DNA of 64,000 nt from Haloactinospora alba (GTDB taxonomy: Bacteria > Actinomycetota > Actinomycetes > Streptosporangiales > Streptosporangiaceae). The notes beneath the pieces are model-generated. The model saw only the letters and a program-made list of their open reading frames with translations, was not told the DNA's origin and did not search any database. The stretch's first letter is position 1. Every line of letters begins with the position of its first letter. Positions 48,742 through 58,432 of the stretch are shown one piece after another. The stretch is taken from the NCBI RefSeq assembly GCF_006717075.1, contig NZ_VFQC01000002.1, positions 310,001 through 374,000 of the forward strand, given 5' to 3'. Both the position numbers and the translations under genes were made by a program.

Positions 48742-51700
48742 TCAGAACGTCATCATGGCTTGGAGCCGAGACTCGATCCATCCTGGGCGTCGCAGCATCT
48801 CAAAGGTATCGACCGCGACGGAGACCGGTCCCTCTGGTTCCCAGGTCTGGCGTGATTCCTGGAACGCCTCGAACGTCGGGAAGCCCTCCTGAGCGAGTGA
48901 GGCCAGCGCGTGCTCGATCGCAGGCGATCGGTCCGTGCCTGTCCACTCCTCCAAGGGATGTATGACAAGCACCGCCAGATCCCCCTTCTGGTCACGAAGT
49001 ACAGGAATCCCTCCAACGAGGGAACAGTCCCAGTGCGTGAAGCTGGTGGCGAATCCTCGCGCGAGTCGATGCGCGTACTTGCGATCAATGGATAGATCGA
49101 GCTGCTCGCCCCCGAGCATGCGCACCATCTGCTCCGCCAGCCGCCAGTCGAGAAGCGGATGATACCCCGCGTTTCCGTGGTCGCGAAGGCAGTCATAGCA
49201 CGAGGAGTCACAGGGACTCGGCCCTCCGGCTCGCCCCCCGTGGGTCCGCAGGTCCGCAGCTCCACGTTTCAATGCTTGAAGTAGCCGATCCGGATGATCG
49301 CCGAGCCAGGTCGAGTATCCCGCCCCGTTCTCCAAGCTGTCGGCTAGGAAAGCCTCGGCGCTGACATAGCCGTCAGGAGCACGGTGGGGATAGCATCCTG
49401 CGGAGAACTCCTTGCCGTCCACGTCGAGTTCTTGCGCGGCCGACTTTCGAAGTAGCGACGCTAAGGACACCCACGCGGCTCGTCCCGCCATCCGTCGCGG
49501 GTCGAGCGATATCCCTCTAGGTCTGTCGCTCAAGCCAATCAAAAGGACATCGGTTGGCTTGGATGACGCGAGCGCGATTCGTCGCTCGTCGTGGGGATCC
49601 TTGCGGGGTAACCCAAGATCTCGCGCGCGATCGCTGTCGGCTAGTAGATCGGTGTCGATGAGGCCGTCCATTCCAGGCACGCGTCCGAGACGGAAACCTC
49701 CGCCATCTCCCGCGTTGACCACGACGACGCGTCCCGATCCGCTGCGCACCTGAGCGGCTTCCTGCGTGCGTGAGTCGATCTCACTCCCGCTGTCGAATGT
49801 CAGACGCGCCGCGTTCGCTGGTGGCACGAACTCGAAGGTCCCGTCGTAGTCTTTTGGAGCGTAACTAGTGCGGAACCCTAGGGGCTGGCAAGCGTCTAGG
49901 ACACGGTAATGCTCGCCATCCGCTGGGGTACCGCAGGCCGGACATGCTGTCTCAGCGGATGGGTCGAGGCTCAAGGAGAGGCACTGCGCGCACATGCTCA
50001 CCCGGAGCGGTTCCCCCTCCGGGGAGTCCACCGGCCGCCACTGTCTGCCTTGGCGCTCATATCCTGTCAGGCCCACCACGGTGTGGAGCCTCTTGTCCTT
50101 GACGACCTCTCCGCCGGGGGCCCACTCGGAGATCGCGATTTCGATGTCCCGGTCGATCGTGTTATCTGGGGTGCGGGAGTTCGACGTGGGCACCTCCTGG
50201 TGAAGATAGCGAACACGGGTGGGAAAGCCGAACATCGGGAGCAGCCCGGATTGGGCCAGCGTCTGCGCGAGTGGGTGGTGTGTGAGGGTCGCATCGACGA
50301 CCCTGTCGATGCGCTCTCCCAGCTCGTGAGCGGCCCACGAGGCCAATTCGATGGATCGGACCTCGGCGTCGTCCTGGCCGTGGAGCAATGCCTTCGCGAT
50401 CTTGACCGCGGTCTCCTCATGGGTGCGCAGCCACTCCTTGACAGCGTCTGCAACGTTTCCCCAATCACCGACACGGCCGAAACTCCCATGGACATCGCGA
50501 GTCGGATCCCAGCCGCGAGGAGGATCGATGGCCCGAAAAGCACGGCGGAGTAGCTCGGCGGCTAGGGACCGCCGTGTGATCTCCGGATGTTTAAGATCCA
50601 CGTAGGGGCTGGGTGGCGGGTCCCCAGTGATGCGCTCAGGATGCTGAAAGTAGTGGTCATCATGGGTTCGGGTGCCCCGACACAGGGTCAGGGCGATCGA
50701 GAGGTGGTCGTGGCGGCGCCCCGCACGGCCGACTCGCTGCTGATAGTTGAATCGTTGCGGCGGCATGTTGGCCATCACCACACTGCGGAGACCGCCGATG
50801 TCCACACCGGCCTCCATCGTCGTGGTGACGCTGAGGAGGTCGATGGCGTCGACGCGTTCGATCTCCTGACCACTGAGGAAGACCCCTTGGAACAGGGCCT
50901 GTCGATCCTGGGCCTTGTCCTTGTCGGTCTGTCCGGTCAGCTCTTCGCAGTGAAGCCGGAAAGGACGACCCGCCGCACGCGCGAGGAAACCGTAGTAGTC
51001 CAGCTCCTCGGCTTTCCCAGTGCGTTCGGTGGATTTTCCCAGTGGCGTATGGCAGAACGCGCATATGCCCGCTGAGGCGTGTAGGTGTCTGCGACTGCAC
51101 GTGTCGCAACACCATTCGGCATCGGGGGCCGGAACCACGCATATATCCTTGCCTTGGAGGCGGTATGCGTCGTTCTCGACCTCCAATGTCCCTACCACTT
51201 CCTCCTTTAGGCTCTCGAATCCGACACCATGGTGTTCCGCTACCGCACTCAGATAGTCGCGCGCCGCGCGGTGTAGAGAAGAGGGCGGATGCTCACGCTG
51301 TTCGGGGAATTGACGGCGAATGCCGAGCAGTCGAACGACAGATAGGCACGCCTGCTGGAACGCCTCTGGAGCGAGTACGGAGTTCCTCTGGGGCAACGCG
51401 ACCTTCGCATGAGCGACCCCGAGCGATTCCAAATCACGTCCACCACCCGCGAACACTGCCCGCTGGACTAACGTGAGGGTACTCTTGTCGATGTCTGATC
51501 TAAGCTTTTGGAGGTCCCCACTGAGTTTGTCATGTGATCTTGGTGCGGGAACAACCCCATCCCAGTCGTAGAGTTCGGTCCACCGGCGCCCTTCGGACGA
51601 GCGCGCGAGCGAGGGAGCTGGTCCTCCCGGGTTGACACCCAGATACACGGCCTCGCGATCGACCCCGTTCGCGAGTTCGACCAACGTTGGTCCCTCCAGC

Positions 51701-54180
51701 GATGCTCGGTAGCTCGCCACAGTCGTGAGGGCGTCCTGATCGTCCGGGGCCCCGTTGAGTTGGAAGAGCGCTTGGATGACGTGCGGGGCCTCGTTTGACA
51801 CCCGCCAGAACGCCTGCCTCGCCTCCTCGTCTTGGTCACCATCGCATGCCCAGCGCCTCGCCGGCTCCACAGGATCATCGATCGCATCGACGCGTCGGAT
51901 CACCAGTTGCCGGACGAGGTCGTGGTGGTGGGACTCCTCTAACCCGGCGGAGATGCGCGCGGCATCCTGTCGGCTGTCGGAGAACACGACCAGGTTGGTG
52001 GTGAGCAACCGGTGCAAGGCGTCCGAGAGTACCTGGTTCGTCTTCGCGAAACCGGTTCCCATTGTTCGGATCGGCGACTGTGATCGTGAGGGGTCCTCGA
52101 AGGCACGCCTGTTCGCGAACATCTCGCGGTCTTCCCCGCAGGCTGGACAGATCGTGGGAAGAGCTCCGATCCGAGGGAGGGCCTCGGGAATGCTCGAGCT
52201 GATGCGCAGCGCGTACCCATTGACCTCTGGAGAGGGCACACGGGCGGTGGTGACCCGGCCGTTGATGGGATCGAGCCGTGCCTTCTTGAAGCTGAAGGTG
52301 TAGATCGGTCGTTTGGCGTCCGGCTGGTTTGCTTTCCCTCCTGTTCGTCTGATCGACGATTCGTCGATATCAGGACGAGTCCCCCGAGTAGGCAGGAATA
52401 TGTGATAAGAGCCGGCATAGCGCCGTTGGGTCGTCTTGTCGGGAAGTGACTCCAAGTTCGTCATGGTGGACACGAGGTAGCGCTCGTCAGCTTGGGTCCG
52501 CGTGCTGGGAGCGCTGAAACCTCCGAGATAGATCTCCCCGCAAGTGTCACAGTAGAGCAGCTCGAGTACGCGGGCGCCACACTCGCATGCGTAGCGCGGA
52601 TGGCTGTAGATCACACCCACGCGTCGTTCGTCCGACTCCTGAAGCTGCTGGGGCAACTCGGAGCATCGCGAATCGCTGCATGCCCACATTCCGGTGACGT
52701 TGCGCAGGAATAGGTGGAGTCGCAGTCGGACGCGGGAGTCCTCAGCGTTATCCAGTAGGCCTACCAGTGTGTCCAGCGACTCCTCCGCCTCACCCTTCTC
52801 TAGACCAGGGAGGACGGAGCGCGCTACCTCGGGAAGCGAGCGAGCGCGCAGGCCATCGCCTTCTGGATCCGCGAAGGCGTGTCGCAGAGCGGATTGGACC
52901 TCGGAAAGAGGCGGTAGTCTCGGCTCAGTCTCACGAAGTCGTCCCCGCCACTGCAACAGATCGGTGTGACCCTCGGCGGGAGTCTGCTCACCTTGAAGGA
53001 CTCGGAACCGATCGGAGTCACGGCCGAAGAAGTCGCTGAGGAACTGGCTATCCTCTGGGTCACTGCCGTCGAACGACGCGGAGGTGGCGACGATGGAGAG
53101 CTGTGGTGAGTCAGCCCGCAGGCCAAGCCGGTCCAGGAGCTTGCGAAGTAGGTAGGCTACCTCGGCTCCTTGCGTGCCGCGGTACATATGGAGTTCGTCG
53201 ATGACGAGAGTGAGGACATTCTGATTGGACTCGGCGAGCCAACGCCGAGTGTCCTCGAACATGTCTTCCTCATCCGTGCGCATCAGCATGATGTTGAGCA
53301 TGCTGTAGTTCGTTATGAGGAGATCCGGTGGCGCGGCGTGCATGTCCCAGCGTGAGCGCATTTCCGCTCCGAACGGGCGCTGTAGGAAGTAGCGAGGGTC
53401 GGGATCATCCGTGCCGTTGTCCCGAACGCGCTGGTCCAGCGCAGCGTATCGGCGCTCCAGCTCGCTCATGTCCTTCTTGAGTTCTTCGGACCTTCGCGGG
53501 TCGCGGGGGCCAGGGACGGGGGTACGTCCGGTGTAGCGTCCGAAGTAAAAGCGATTCCCGCCACGGTTGGCATCTAGCCAGCTCCGGACCTCGGGGGCGT
53601 CAAGGCTGGACCGAAGACGCATGATCTGATCCTCGACGAGCGCGTTCATCGGGTAGAGGAAGATGGCGCGCATTGCGGCGGCCCGTCCCTCTCCCTTACG
53701 TTGGGAACGCCATTCCGCTGAATCGCGCCACCAGGCGTTCTCTTCCCCGGTCATACTGCTGGGTTTCCAGGACCGAGACTCTTGGACCAAGCGAGCGAGC
53801 ACCGGAAGAAGGAACGCCTCCGTCTTCCCGGAGCCAGTTCCCGAGGCGACCACGACGTCCCTCCCACGCAGACTTTGGCGCAATGCCTCAGCTTGGTGGA
53901 TGTAGGGCCGATGGATCCCGGACATCAGGCCCAGCCCGACCAACTCCGCGAGTTCCGGAATGTCCATGGAATCGCACAGCGCACCGATGTCGTCACCATC
54001 GTTGCGGTACTCGGGAAGTAGTTCTAGGAATGGTTCCTGGAACAATACGCCCGGCGTGGCGAACAATCGTCGTATGTCCTCTTGGATCGAGGGATTGCGC
54101 AGCGAGTATGCGGTCTCGTAGTAGCGGTTGAGGTATTCGGCGAGCTGCGCGTGGATCTGAAGAGGGGTGATTCCGGTCAC
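48742..54180 (-). CDS. Large DEAD-type helicase with DUF1998-like C-terminus (DruE-like)
   Basis: 1812 residues. Superfamily 2 motifs: Walker A SGTGSGKT (about 113-120), DELH (about 328-331), ATSAS (about 365-369) and QRVGRAGRR (about 1147-1155), with TTTMEAGVDIG just before. Between and after the helicase lobes are several cysteine pairs that could bind zinc: CECGARVLELLYCDTC, ICPACGE, CCDTC with CAFC, and CAQC with CPAC. The end has CDSSCYDCLRDHGN, as in DUF1998/MrfA-type proteins. A single protein of this size with helicase plus DUF1998 resembles DruE of Druantia anti-phage systems. Shorter DISARM proteins split these domains. It is 48 bases downstream of the unknown 984-residue gene. Confidence 0.85.
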   Translation of the reverse strand: MTGITPLQIHAQLAEYLNRYYETAYSLRNPSIQEDIRRLFATPGVLFQEPFLELLPEYRNDGDDIGALCDSMDIPELAELVGLGLMSGIHRPYIHQAEALRQSLRGRDVVVASGTGSGKTEAFLLPVLARLVQESRSWKPSSMTGEENAWWRDSAEWRSQRKGEGRAAAMRAIFLYPMNALVEDQIMRLRSSLDAPEVRSWLDANRGGNRFYFGRYTGRTPVPGPRDPRRSEELKKDMSELERRYAALDQRVRDNGTDDPDPRYFLQRPFGAEMRSRWDMHAAPPDLLITNYSMLNIMLMRTDEEDMFEDTRRWLAESNQNVLTLVIDELHMYRGTQGAEVAYLLRKLLDRLGLRADSPQLSIVATSASFDGSDPEDSQFLSDFFGRDSDRFRVLQGEQTPAEGHTDLLQWRGRLRETEPRLPPLSEVQSALRHAFADPEGDGLRARSLPEVARSVLPGLEKGEAEESLDTLVGLLDNAEDSRVRLRLHLFLRNVTGMWACSDSRCSELPQQLQESDERRVGVIYSHPRYACECGARVLELLYCDTCGEIYLGGFSAPSTRTQADERYLVSTMTNLESLPDKTTQRRYAGSYHIFLPTRGTRPDIDESSIRRTGGKANQPDAKRPIYTFSFKKARLDPINGRVTTARVPSPEVNGYALRISSSIPEALPRIGALPTICPACGEDREMFANRRAFEDPSRSQSPIRTMGTGFAKTNQVLSDALHRLLTTNLVVFSDSRQDAARISAGLEESHHHDLVRQLVIRRVDAIDDPVEPARRWACDGDQDEEARQAFWRVSNEAPHVIQALFQLNGAPDDQDALTTVASYRASLEGPTLVELANGVDREAVYLGVNPGGPAPSLARSSEGRRWTELYDWDGVVPAPRSHDKLSGDLQKLRSDIDKSTLTLVQRAVFAGGGRDLESLGVAHAKVALPQRNSVLAPEAFQQACLSVVRLLGIRRQFPEQREHPPSSLHRAARDYLSAVAEHHGVGFESLKEEVVGTLEVENDAYRLQGKDICVVPAPDAEWCCDTCSRRHLHASAGICAFCHTPLGKSTERTGKAEELDYYGFLARAAGRPFRLHCEELTGQTDKDKAQDRQALFQGVFLSGQEIERVDAIDLLSVTTTMEAGVDIGGLRSVVMANMPPQRFNYQQRVGRAGRRHDHLSIALTLCRGTRTHDDHYFQHPERITGDPPPSPYVDLKHPEITRRSLAAELLRRAFRAIDPPRGWDPTRDVHGSFGRVGDWGNVADAVKEWLRTHEETAVKIAKALLHGQDDAEVRSIELASWAAHELGERIDRVVDATLTHHPLAQTLAQSGLLPMFGFPTRVRYLHQEVPTSNSRTPDNTIDRDIEIAISEWAPGGEVVKDKRLHTVVGLTGYERQGRQWRPVDSPEGEPLRVSMCAQCLSLSLDPSAETACPACGTPADGEHYRVLDACQPLGFRTSYAPKDYDGTFEFVPPANAARLTFDSGSEIDSRTQEAAQVRSGSGRVVVVNAGDGGGFRLGRVPGMDGLIDTDLLADSDRARDLGLPRKDPHDERRIALASSKPTDVLLIGLSDRPRGISLDPRRMAGRAAWVSLASLLRKSAAQELDVDGKEFSAGCYPHRAPDGYVSAEAFLADSLENGAGYSTWLGDHPDRLLQALKRGAADLRTHGGRAGGPSPCDSSCYDCLRDHGNAGYHPLLDWRLAEQMVRMLGGEQLDLSIDRKYAHRLARGFATSFTHWDCSLVGGIPVLRDQKGDLAVLVIHPLEEWTGTDRSPAIEHALASLAQEGFPTFEAFQESRQTWEPEGPVSVAVDTFEMLRRPGWIESRLQAMMTF

Positions 54181-54228
54181 GTCTTTCCTCCGCGCGATAG
54201 GGATTTCTGGTGCAGAGGCAGGAAACGA

Positions 54229-57183
54229 TCAGTGGAGGTCGAAGGCGTCCTGCTGGAGGGATCCGATGATCTGATCAGCGACCCTTGGCTCGATCGCTGG
54301 ATGGACCTGATAGGAGTGCTCAGCTCGGTCAGATCGTTCGTACCGAGGCAGCGTGCCGCTACTGAGGATCGCCGCGCGAGCATGCAGGAGTGGGAGAGGG
54401 AAGCGAGCGTCGACGCGTAACTCTCGGTGCTCTGGATCGTAGGACACCACACGCCTCCGGCTTCGAAATAGGCCGGCGTATATGACGGCGTGCTTATCAG
54501 CGATGAAACTCGTGCCCCGAATGTGATAAGCGTAGCGGCACTTTCCATGACCCTCGTATTGGTAAGCTCCCCACTGTTCTGCCTTGGTTACGGGTTGCCA
54601 CGGCTCTGGATCCTCCGGGCGAAGGAAATGAGGGTTCTCTCCCGCGGGTCCTGTCACCGGTTGTCCCTCGTCGAGCATCGCCTTGAGGGTCGGCAGCCGT
54701 GCCGCGAGCTGCTCAGCGGCACGCGGAGCCCAGCCGATGCCCAAGAACGAGCAGAGTTCCTGCGCGTGTCTCCCCTCAGCGGAGACCATGCGAACAGGTG
54801 GACCATTCCTCTGAGGACGCGGGGGATCGGCGGCGATGTCCTTAGCCAGGGCGCGGAGGTGAGGATCCTCTTCCTCAGCAAGGTGGTCGATACGCTCAAG
54901 CAGACGTCGTGACCGCGCACCCACGAGCATCATGTGGGCTTCGTCGGACAGAGTGGCGAGCACGGTTGGCGCGACAGACCATCGACGGTATTCCCAATCG
55001 ACCTCTACGTGTCCCAAGCGCTGGAGCCGGGAGAGCGTCCTGCTCCACTTGCCGGTGCAAGGGGCATACCGTTCGGATAACCAATCGTGCGCGCGGCGGA
55101 ACGCCTCGAACGTGCCGTTCCCGTACTCGGAGCACCATTCGAGGAGTAGATCCCATGAGGTGGTCTTGACCTCGCTACTCTCGTTGGACAACTCGGGGAG
55201 GGAACCCTCCTCTCCCCGAATGCCCGGGGAACGCGGACGGGGAGGGACAGGACTCCGGGAGGGTGGCGAGATCAGCGCACCGCACAACGTCGTGCTCAAC
55301 GAGTCCTCGGGACCGATGTCCTTGGTCTTGGGAGAGTCATGACGTGTCTCGGTATAGCGGTGTGGACGGAGGGAGAACATTCCATCCTGTCGTAATGGGA
55401 GAACGAGCGAAGGAGAGGGAACGGAGTTCCGTTGGCCTCGTGTGACGTTGATGGTGAGGCTCCTTGGCCCAGCCTCGATCGTGTGTGATCCCACCGATTC
55501 GATGTGCTCGCTCAAGATCACTCTGCCGCCTGAGCGAGCCTCAGCCACGTTCAATGGTCTCCCTTGGAGAGTGAGACCGACGTTTCCCGAACATGGGGAA
55601 ACAGGGACGACTAGATCAGGAACGCCGCCGGGGAGATACTCGTTGCTGTGTGGGGTCAGAGGGAGCCCACCCACCAGACGAGCGCCATGGTGACGTGGAG
55701 GTGCCAAGGCACCCAGGGAGTCCATGACAGTGTCCTCCGCTTGTTTGGGTATGTACTCGGAGAACCCGACCCATCCCTCGGGGACAGGGACGCGACGAGG
55801 GCTTCGGTGCCGCTGCGAGCCGCACTCGCTCATGACACTCTTAGCCTGCTGGGCCAGCTCCTCTCGAACGAGGACCCGGTGCTCGATGCCGACCTCCGCA
55901 TATGGCACCTCTCGCCACACCCCAAGAAGCTCGTCGGCCTCGAGAACGTAGCAATCTCGTCCTGGCAGTGTGAGTATGTTTCCCGCCACCGATATGGTGA
56001 AGGTCTTGCCAGGCGTGATCTCGTCCTGCGAGAACAGTTCCACCCAACCAGTGGTATGTGGGTCCGCCACTCCATCTTCGATGAGTTGGCGTTTGATGTC
56101 TTCGCCTACCGAGTCCAGCTGGATGGCGACACCGTCGGGCATGCCGTCATCGGGCCAGGTGAGCCGAAGAGGTGCAGGATTTTGAGAGAACGCTCCCGGC
56201 GGCCTCCGGTTGTGGGAGGAGGAAGCGGCGGTGCTGTCTCGTGACGGACTCCTCCCGGAACTCTCTAGCTCACGCTGGATCACCTCGCCTACCAGCAGAC
56301 GCGTGCTCTTATCAGTCAATGCCCTGCGGAGCCGTTGTGTGATGTGGTGTCTATACGCCCAGACCTCGAACTCTCCGATCAAGCTCTCCGTATCCAGCTT
56401 CCGAGAGGCTGGCCCTTGCTCGTGGAGGAAATCGACGATGCGGTCGTGATCGTCCCGGGAGAGGACGGATTGCGATAAAGCCCATCCCACATAGGTGAGA
56501 GTGGAGTGGGTGTGCGCGGTGGGTGACCCATAGCGTCCCCCATGATCGTTGAGCCATGTCTCCAGCTCTTCCCAGAGGCGGCGAATGACGACGTCATATC
56601 CCTCGGGAATCCCAGTTCCTGGTAATTTCAGGATCCTCCGAAGCGGGCGGTAGAAAGAGTGATTCCCTCGCCCTACCCCGGGAGCGCTGGTCATGCGGGA
56701 AGCCGCGAGCACGGTGGCGGCGAGGACTCCGACGAAGGGCGGGTGGCCTGGTCGTCCCTTATCGCGCCATCCCAACGTTCTCTCGAAGATGAGACCGAAG
56801 GGGTCGTTCCCATATATGACGGTACGCACCGCGGTCTCGAAGTCGGCCACTGGATCATGGGCGGAGGCATCGATCATGCCAGGAGGGCTGATCTCCCTTA
56901 GGAGATCGTCATCGACGAACAAGTAGACTGGCGTATGAGCCGCGGTCTCATTGAAGAAGTGCGTGGTGAGAAGGGCGTTCCAGTCTTCATAGTGCATTTG
57001 CTCCCCAAGCCCGGTACGCGTCAGTGAGCAGACGATATCGGACAAGAATGGGTCGTGGCACCACGATTCCTCAATTTGGATGCAATTCGGACTTTGGGTA
57101 CGCTCAGCCTCAGCTTTCATGTGCTGACCAAATCCCAGTATCCTGAGGCACCCATCGCACGTCCTTGAGAGAGGGGAGCCCAT
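54229..57183 (-). CDS. Large protein of unknown family in the methyltransferase/helicase island
   Basis: 984 residues from ATG 57183, which follows AGGGGTGACAGG; ATG 57120 is an alternative. The frame is open further upstream to 57651 over the methyltransferase gene, but that part is antisense. The N-terminus has CDGC and further Cys/His residues. Middle parts include ERTLGWRDKGRPGHPPFVG and a helical region of about 100 residues. The C-terminal third includes WKRLQRLGHVEVDWEYRRW-like winged-helix hints and CRYAYHIRGTSFIADKHAVIYAGLF. No catalytic motif is recognisable. Its position before the DruE-like helicase suggests it is the partner (DruF/DruG/DruH-like) protein, probably for target recognition. 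Confidence 0.75.
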   Translation of the reverse strand: MGSPLSRTCDGCLRILGFGQHMKAEAERTQSPNCIQIEESWCHDPFLSDIVCSLTRTGLGEQMHYEDWNALLTTHFFNETAAHTPVYLFVDDDLLREISPPGMIDASAHDPVADFETAVRTVIYGNDPFGLIFERTLGWRDKGRPGHPPFVGVLAATVLAASRMTSAPGVGRGNHSFYRPLRRILKLPGTGIPEGYDVVIRRLWEELETWLNDHGGRYGSPTAHTHSTLTYVGWALSQSVLSRDDHDRIVDFLHEQGPASRKLDTESLIGEFEVWAYRHHITQRLRRALTDKSTRLLVGEVIQRELESSGRSPSRDSTAASSSHNRRPPGAFSQNPAPLRLTWPDDGMPDGVAIQLDSVGEDIKRQLIEDGVADPHTTGWVELFSQDEITPGKTFTISVAGNILTLPGRDCYVLEADELLGVWREVPYAEVGIEHRVLVREELAQQAKSVMSECGSQRHRSPRRVPVPEGWVGFSEYIPKQAEDTVMDSLGALAPPRHHGARLVGGLPLTPHSNEYLPGGVPDLVVPVSPCSGNVGLTLQGRPLNVAEARSGGRVILSEHIESVGSHTIEAGPRSLTINVTRGQRNSVPSPSLVLPLRQDGMFSLRPHRYTETRHDSPKTKDIGPEDSLSTTLCGALISPPSRSPVPPRPRSPGIRGEEGSLPELSNESSEVKTTSWDLLLEWCSEYGNGTFEAFRRAHDWLSERYAPCTGKWSRTLSRLQRLGHVEVDWEYRRWSVAPTVLATLSDEAHMMLVGARSRRLLERIDHLAEEEDPHLRALAKDIAADPPRPQRNGPPVRMVSAEGRHAQELCSFLGIGWAPRAAEQLAARLPTLKAMLDEGQPVTGPAGENPHFLRPEDPEPWQPVTKAEQWGAYQYEGHGKCRYAYHIRGTSFIADKHAVIYAGLFRSRRRVVSYDPEHRELRVDARFPLPLLHARAAILSSGTLPRYERSDRAEHSYQVHPAIEPRVADQIIGSLQQDAFDLH

Positions 57184-57214
57184 CCTGTCACCCCTAGGAG
57201 GTCCGTTCGGTCGG

Positions 57215-58432
57215 GTGCTCTCGCTGTTCACTGGAGCAGGCGGACTCGATATTGGTCTTGAGCGCGCTGGTCTGTCCACGATCGCCGCATTGGAGACCGA
57301 CGAGGACGCCAAAGCGGTGCTCAGAGACAATCGGCCGGGATGGAGGCTGGTGGGGGACGGCAACGTCGAGACCGCGGACCGTTGGCTAACGCCACGAGGC
57401 CTCGGCTTAGAGGTGGGAGAGCTGGAGGTGCTCGCCGGTGGCCCTCCATGCCAACCATTCTCCAAAGCTGCCCAATGGTCTTCGAGCGCTCGTGGCGGCA
57501 TGATGGACCGCCGTTCCGCGTGTGTGTACGGTATGCTCTCTCTCTTGGAGACCTTCCTTCCACACGCGCTTTTGATCGAGAACGTCTCGGGCTTCCTCAA
57601 CGGACGAGGGAGCGCAGGGCCGCTCATCAAGGAGAGGCTTCGCGGCATCAACGCTCGGCATGGAACCCATTATCAGTTGGCGTCCTCCGTTGTGGACGCG
57701 GCTGATCACGGGATTCCGCAACACAGACGTCGGGCGATCGCCATCGCCTACCGAGATGACGGGCTGGAGCCCCGTCTGCCAGAGCCCACGCACTCCGACG
57801 CCCCAGTCCGTGCTTGGGATGTGCTCGCGGATCTCTCCTCGGATGAGAAGCCCGAGCCTCACGGTCGTTGGGCAGGGCTACTGCCCTCGGTCCCGGAAGG
57901 ACGCAACTACCTCTACTTGACCGCCCGCGGTGGTGGGGAGGAACTCTTCGGATGGCGTACGCGTTTCTGGTCCTTCCTTCTCAAGCTCGCGAAGGACCGG
58001 CCTTCCTGGACACTTCCTGCCTCTCCCGGCCCAAGTACTGGCCCCTTCCACTGGGAGAACAGACCTCTGTCCGTCTGGGAACAGATGCGTCTGCAGAGCT
58101 TCCCGGATGAATGGCACATTGACAGGCCCTTCCGGGTAGGGAGGCGACTCGTCGGTAACGCCACCCCGCCGCTTCTAGCCGAGCTACTGGGGCGCTGCCT
58201 CGTGCGTGATCTCGGTCTGGGTACTCCCGAGGCCCGATCGAGAACACTGCTGGAGCGACCAACATTGCTGTGGTCTCATCGCACGGATGTCCCACCACCA
58301 TGCCCCCCTCTCCCCGTTCCAACTGAGTTTCGAGAGCACATTGGTTCACACGAGGCTCATCCTGGGGAGGGCCTTGGTCCTGCCCCGCGCGCGCCTCGCG
58401 TGACAGGGGAGACAGCGCGGACTTCCGCCTGA
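57215..58432 (+). CDS. DNA (cytosine-5)-methyltransferase
   Basis: 405 residues from GTG 57215; AGGAGG lies 13 bases upstream, rather far. Motif I SLFTGAGGLDIGLERAG, motif IV GGPPCQPFS (catalytic Cys 79), motif VI ENVSGF (about 122), motif VIII QHRRR (about 169-173), the target-recognition region (about 200-280), motif IX RPLSVWEQMRLQSFP and motif X VGNATPP are in standard order. The methylated sequence cannot be read from the protein. The C-terminal 60 residues are Pro-rich and variable. It is divergent from the 984-residue gene with only 31 bases between start codons. Confidence 0.93.
   Translation: MLSLFTGAGGLDIGLERAGLSTIAALETDEDAKAVLRDNRPGWRLVGDGNVETADRWLTPRGLGLEVGELEVLAGGPPCQPFSKAAQWSSSARGGMMDRRSACVYGMLSLLETFLPHALLIENVSGFLNGRGSAGPLIKERLRGINARHGTHYQLASSVVDAADHGIPQHRRRAIAIAYRDDGLEPRLPEPTHSDAPVRAWDVLADLSSDEKPEPHGRWAGLLPSVPEGRNYLYLTARGGGEELFGWRTRFWSFLLKLAKDRPSWTLPASPGPSTGPFHWENRPLSVWEQMRLQSFPDEWHIDRPFRVGRRLVGNATPPLLAELLGRCLVRDLGLGTPEARSRTLLERPTLLWSHRTDVPPPCPPLPVPTEFREHIGSHEAHPGEGLGPAPRAPRVTGETARTSA

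Noticed and set aside
48742-57183. Complete DISARM system
   Set aside because: No phospholipase-D protein or separate DUF1998 protein is present, and helicase and DUF1998 are in one polypeptide.
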